From an uncultured Selenomonas sp. (GTDB lineage: Bacteria > Bacillota > Negativicutes > Selenomonadales > Selenomonadaceae), in the NCBI GenBank assembly GCA_937915915.1, contig CALGGN010000350.1, positions 1 through 8,537 of the forward strand: a DNA stretch of 8,537 nt. The letters run 5' to 3'. Made by a program: the position numbers and the translations under genes. The notes under the pieces were generated by a model. The model was given only the letters and a program-made list of their open reading frames with translations. It made no database searches and had not been told where the DNA came from. Of this stretch, positions 6,549 through 8,537 are shown one piece after another (position 1 is the stretch's first letter; each line of letters opens with the position of its first letter).

Positions 6549-6936
6549 TTCCGCCGAGACAATCCTCCGAGAGTTGGGAACGGCTGCGGAAAACGCCGCC
6601 ATTGCCGCTCTTGCCGAGGGTGCGGAGATGGTGATGAAGGAAGCAAAAGAGCGGTGTCCCGTGTATGAAGGGGACGATTACCGAGTGGTCAAAGGTGCGC
6701 TCCGGGATTCCATTCACGCCGAAAAGCAAAAAGGCGGCAAGGAATATCGGATTGTTGCGGATGCACAGGCGCAGGACGGGCTTTACTATGGAAAGATTGT
6801 GGAGTTCAGTCCGAAAATCAATAAACCTTTTCTTATGTTGCTTGAATGGTTTAAACAAAGATTTTATCACTTGTTCTTGCATCTTAATCACCATTGGTTA
6901 TTTGCTTGTATAAATCATTATCATGTAAATGCATAA
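6532..6936 (+). CDS. HK97 gp10-like tail-completion protein with foreign C-terminus
   Basis: The first 101 or so residues match the HK97 gp10-like family, which acts at the head-tail joint during tail attachment. Marks are an N-terminal helix with EGAEMVMKEAKERCPV (about 29-44), VVKGALRDSIHAEKQ (52-66) and the C-terminal signature YYGKIVEFSPKINKPFL (85-101), where the family normally continues with a few residues such as P-A and a short helix. Here the frame runs on into AT-rich DNA and adds an aromatic, His-rich tail (FYHLFLHLNHHWLF) unlike the family, stopping at 6936. The real gene is therefore taken to be cut at about 6834; the last 30-odd residues are chance translation of the opposite block. 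This is either an assembly joint or a true truncation. The N-terminal part is confident, the tail is not a real protein segment in my view. Confidence 0.82.
   Translation: MAKRFDSAETILRELGTAAENAAIAALAEGAEMVMKEAKERCPVYEGDDYRVVKGALRDSIHAEKQKGGKEYRIVADAQAQDGLYYGKIVEFSPKINKPFLMLLEWFKQRFYHLFLHLNHHWLFACINHYHVNA
6826..6844. other. Junction between GC-rich phage block and AT-rich block
   Basis: At this point base composition changes abruptly from GC-rich to strongly AT-rich, coding switches from + to - strand, and ribosome binding sites change from GGAGG-like to GGTGAT-like. The gp10-like gene on the left loses its family C-terminus just after NKPFL, and on the right a - strand gene is cut after about 18 codons. 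The exact base is not certain because the bases around AAACCTTTTCTTA fit either side. The simplest reading is a chimeric assembly joint; illegitimate recombination is the alternative. Confidence 0.75.
6829..6882 (-). CDS. 5' fragment of an unknown gene cut at the junction
   Basis: Only the first 18 codons are visible (MQEQVIKSLFKPFKQHKK), after which the frame runs into DNA of the GC-rich phage block. The ATG at 6882 is supported by GGTGAT at 6887-6892, four bases upstream, in the same layout as the other genes of this block; an ATG at 6894 is possible but lies before the binding site. The fragment is basic and amphipathic. A KSLFKPF-like beginning is seen in some portal proteins, but 18 residues are far too few to name it. 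Confidence 0.5.
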
Positions 6937-7111
6937 AGTTAAAATTACAATCAGCATTAATACATGTTTCATTGGCTGATTTACTACATTCAATATCAAT
7001 TAATGTATTCATAAACACTTGTTCATCAATCTTATCTTCAAATAAACTATTAACATCTTGAAATTCAAGTGTATATTGTTTAAACAAACTATTCAAAGCA
7101 ACACCATTCAT
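6884..7111 (-). CDS. Small hypothetical protein (75 aa), AT-rich block
   Basis: I do not recognise this 75-residue acidic protein. It has three Cys (in IECSKS, ETCINA and ADCNFN, residues about 42-56), which might bind a metal or form bonds but do not fit a standard Cys-X2-Cys motif. There is no membrane segment or signal peptide. Its ATG overlaps the TGA of the upstream 112-residue gene (ATGA), and GGTGAT lies five bases upstream, so translation is probably coupled. Its own end, Asn-Gly-Asp-stop, is read from AATGGTGATTAA, which doubles as the ribosome binding site of the next gene. Codons end mostly in A or T. Confidence 0.65.
   Translation of the reverse strand: MNGVALNSLFKQYTLEFQDVNSLFEDKIDEQVFMNTLIDIECSKSANETCINADCNFNFMHLHDNDLYKQITNGD
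6887..6892 (-). promoter_or_regulatory. GGTGAT ribosome binding site overlapping upstream stop
   Basis: GGTGAT lies four bases before the ATG at 6882 and supplies the Gly-Asp codons that end the 75-residue protein, so stop and start signals are fused as GGTGATTAAGATG. It decides the start of the cut gene. Confidence 0.6.
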
Positions 7112-7446
7112 TCAGCATCACCACTATCAAAAGGAATAAACATATTGTTGTTAAAATCAAGATTGCTTGGATAATAATTGCCACTTACTTCATCAAGAAC
7201 ATCACTTGATTGTGGCAAACTATTAGTGAATGCAATGGTTTCTTTATCATTCATATGCAAACAATCATTGTACTTCTTCCATTTATCAAAATCAAAATCC
7301 ATACTACTTAATGAAGTATCAATGCTTGTTCTATCCACAAACAAACCAATCAATCTATTATGCATTCTTTGAAGTGAAATTGTTCTTAGTAATCTTTCAC
7401 CAGCTCTTGTTCTGATTCCAGATGCTACACCACAAACATTATTCAT
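7108..7446 (-). CDS. Hypothetical protein (112 aa), AT-rich block
   Basis: An unrecognised 112-residue protein with two contrasting parts. Residues 1-35 are basic and Arg-rich (GIRTRAGERLLRTISLQRMH), and the rest is acidic and Asn/Asp-rich (MDFDFDKWKKYNDCLHMNDK, then NLDFNNNMFIPFDSGDAE). The basic arm could bind nucleic acid or another acidic partner; this is inference only. ATG 7446 is preferred because GGTGGTG lies four to seven bases upstream; an in-frame GTG at 7461 would place that site within the gene. It follows the 234-residue gene with 18 bases between stop and start and overlaps the 75-residue gene by 4 bp, so the genes form one operon. Confidence 0.65.
   Translation of the reverse strand: MNNVCGVASGIRTRAGERLLRTISLQRMHNRLIGLFVDRTSIDTSLSSMDFDFDKWKKYNDCLHMNDKETIAFTNSLPQSSDVLDEVSGNYYPSNLDFNNNMFIPFDSGDAE
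7117..7122 (-). promoter_or_regulatory. GGTGAT ribosome binding site inside upstream gene end
   Basis: GGTGAT lies five bases before the ATG at 7111 and encodes a Gly-Asp pair near the end of the 112-residue protein (SGDAE-stop). Together with the ATGA overlap it points to coupled translation. Confidence 0.6.
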
Positions 7447-7450
7447 AATG

Positions 7451-7457
7451 CACCACC
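7451..7457 (-). promoter_or_regulatory. GGTGGTG ribosome binding site
   Basis: GGTGGTG ends four bases before the ATG at 7446 and is a variant of the GGTGAT motif used by the other genes here. It argues for the ATG at 7446 over the upstream GTG at 7461. Confidence 0.5.
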
Positions 7458-7464
7458 ACACAAT

Positions 7465-8169
7465 TCACATCAATTTTCCTTTCATAATATCCAGCTTAGC
7501 ACCACTTGATCTATCAAAGCATTCATCATGTAACTTCTTAAATTTAGCACCAATGATTTTAGCTGAATCATTAAACATCTTATACATTTCTTTAATAGAT
7601 TCATCTATATGAATTTCATCAATAAAAGCAACACCACTTTCTTTTTCAACATCAGCAATCACATCTTCATGCTTTGCCACTTCATCAAGAATATCTTCTA
7701 AGCTATTAGCAAGACTTGAAACCATCACCAATTTCTTATCCAAATAATCTTCAACATCAGTTAAATTGTAATTAATAAAGAATACATCATATATGGCATC
7801 TTCCAAATGAACCAGTTTTGATTCAGCTGATGCAATTAATTGAAAATAACTTGTAAATAAATTAAGTTTATTCAAACAAGTTTCAAATCCATTAGCAACA
7901 TTATAATAATTCAAAGCAACATCAACAATTGCTGAATACAAATATTGGTTACTATCAATTTTGCCATTCTCACCATTTTCATAAACATTAATCAATTCTA
8001 AATTATAACTTATCTTATCAGCTAATTCAGAATCATTAAGATTGCCATTGAAATAATCAATGAACACTTTTTTATATTTATTAGTTATAACACCATCAAA
8101 TTGTTCTCTACTTAATTTTCTAATGAAATTATTCTTTTCCATTTGCAGTTTATTCAGATTAGTTGCCAT
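7465..8169 (-). CDS. Helical hypothetical protein (234 aa), AT-rich block
   Basis: An unrecognised 234-residue protein, rich in Asn, Asp, Lys and Leu and apparently all-helical. Heptad-like stretches suggest coiled coils around VSSLANSLEDILDEVAKHED (about 148-167) and near IKEMYKMFNDSAKIIGAKFK. Only two Cys and no known catalytic motif are seen, with no membrane segment or signal peptide. The ATG at 8169 is chosen because GGTGAT (8174-8179) lies four bases upstream; the frame continues eight codons further to 8193, but that overlaps the upstream gene. It is the largest gene of the block. A structural or scaffold-like viral role would fit its helical nature and the compact operon, but nothing in the sequence proves it. 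Confidence 0.72.
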   Translation of the reverse strand: MATNLNKLQMEKNNFIRKLSREQFDGVITNKYKKVFIDYFNGNLNDSELADKISYNLELINVYENGENGKIDSNQYLYSAIVDVALNYYNVANGFETCLNKLNLFTSYFQLIASAESKLVHLEDAIYDVFFINYNLTDVEDYLDKKLVMVSSLANSLEDILDEVAKHEDVIADVEKESGVAFIDEIHIDESIKEMYKMFNDSAKIIGAKFKKLHDECFDRSSGAKLDIMKGKLM

Positions 8170-8170
8170 A

Positions 8171-8536
8171 TTAATCACCATCAAAACTTTCAATAATTGA
8201 TTCTATTCTTTCAATCTCAGCTAAATCAACACCAGCATCAACATTATTAATCATACTATCTTCAACAATATCTGATGAAATATTACCACTTTTTAGTTCC
8301 ATTAATTGTTCTTTGATTTCATCAAGTTGCTTATCTTTTAATCCTTTCAGATAATTTTGTGCTAAATACACCATTGAATTTAATTGTGCATTTTTAATCT
8401 TAGCATTGGTTTTATCCCTTATCTTACCATATTTGATTTTGTGATTAATATCTTGCAAATTATCAGATAACATCACTAATACTTCATCTCTTGATAAGAT
8501 TCTACCATATTCAATATTTTTCTTATTTGCCAAAGC
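8171..8536 (-). CDS. Hypothetical protein, 5'-partial at window edge (AT-rich block)
   Basis: The visible 121 residues are charged and helical, with Lys-rich segments (HKIKYGKIRDKTNAKIKNAQ) followed by a predicted coiled-coil stretch (YLKGLKDKQLDEIKEQLMEL) and an acidic C-terminus (VDLAEIERIESIIESFDGD). The frame is open to the window edge (Ala-Leu before Ala-Asn-Lys-Lys), so the true start probably lies beyond it; an apparent TTG start at 8533 has no visible binding site. It ends Phe-Asp-Gly-Asp-stop, where GGTGATTAA also serves as the binding site of the 234-residue gene. I do not recognise the family. Confidence 0.65.
   Translation of the reverse strand, partial: ALANKKNIEYGRILSRDEVLVMLSDNLQDINHKIKYGKIRDKTNAKIKNAQLNSMVYLAQNYLKGLKDKQLDEIKEQLMELKSGNISSDIVEDSMINNVDAGVDLAEIERIESIIESFDGD
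8174..8179 (-). promoter_or_regulatory. GGTGAT ribosome binding site overlapping upstream stop
   Basis: GGTGAT lies four bases before the ATG at 8169, in GGTGATTAATATG. The same bases encode the final Gly-Asp and lead into the TAA stop of the upstream gene. It decides the 8169 start over the longer frame. Confidence 0.6.
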
Positions 8537-8537
8537 T

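Noticed and set aside
6514..6894. - strand frame of 126 codons crossing the junction
   Set aside because: Its first 18 or so codons belong to the cut AT-rich gene and the rest is antisense to the adaptor and gp10-like genes, so it is a chimera of two unrelated pieces.
6835..6936. His-rich, aromatic C-terminal tail of the gp10-like protein as a new domain
   Set aside because: It is translated from DNA that codes on the other strand in a different base composition, so it is a chance read-through of the junction.
7178..7415. Short + strand frames inside the AT-rich block
   Set aside because: They are antisense to the 112-residue gene, lack ribosome binding sites and read as low-complexity sequence.
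1..8537. Search for CRISPR repeats, tRNA genes, integrase, attachment sites or insertion-sequence ends
   Set aside because: No regularly spaced repeats, cloverleaf-like sequences, recombinase motifs or terminal inverted repeats were seen by eye on either strand.

Overview
The window looks like two unrelated blocks of viral or proviral DNA that meet at about position 6830. The left block (1 to about 6834) is GC-rich, by eye well above 50% GC. It is coded mainly on the + strand with GGAGG-type ribosome binding sites. It carries the head module of a tailed HK97-type siphovirus or prophage, most likely of a Bacillota (Clostridia or Negativicutes-like) host. The host guess rests on gene style and binding sites only. 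The right block (about 6835 to 8537) is strongly AT-rich, entirely on the - strand, and made of tightly packed genes that I do not recognise. Its genes use GGTGAT-type ribosome binding sites, a flavour common in methanogenic archaea such as Methanobrevibacter relatives, though not exclusive to them.

Left block in order: the C-terminal part of the large terminase (cut by the window edge); an opposite-strand PhzF-family isomerase/epimerase-like gene whose stop codon shares a palindromic CTATAG with the terminase stop; a small unrecognised + strand gene followed by a terminator-like hairpin; a small - strand gene with a predicted SH3-like barrel; then a standard run of portal protein, ClpP-type prohead protease, major capsid protein, head-fiber-like protein, a strong intrinsic terminator, head-tail connector, head-tail adaptor and a gp10-like tail-completion protein. 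The 1.55 kb between terminase and portal, which are usually adjacent, is an accessory insertion with mixed strands and lower GC.

In the head module, terminase pumps DNA through the portal into a prohead built of capsid protein and matured by the ClpP-like protease. The connector, adaptor and gp10-like proteins then close the head and join it to the tail. Genes overlap or nearly touch (portal/protease by 8 bp, connector/adaptor by 1 bp, adaptor/gp10 by 17 bp), so they are probably translated from shared transcripts. The terminator after the fiber gene would let capsid and fiber be made in excess over connector proteins.

At about 6830 the gp10-like gene loses its expected C-terminus. At the same point a - strand gene of the AT-rich block is cut after about 18 codons. 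A coincident break of two genes, with a switch in base composition, strand and ribosome-binding-site style, suggests a chimeric assembly or an illegitimate recombination joint rather than a natural operon. The right block, read on the - strand, contains a partial 121-residue protein, a 234-residue helical protein, a 112-residue protein, a 75-residue protein and the start of a fifth gene. Start sites are coupled to upstream stops by GGTGAT motifs. No tRNA, rRNA, CRISPR array, integrase or insertion sequence was seen, and no stretch over 300 bases lacks a gene.
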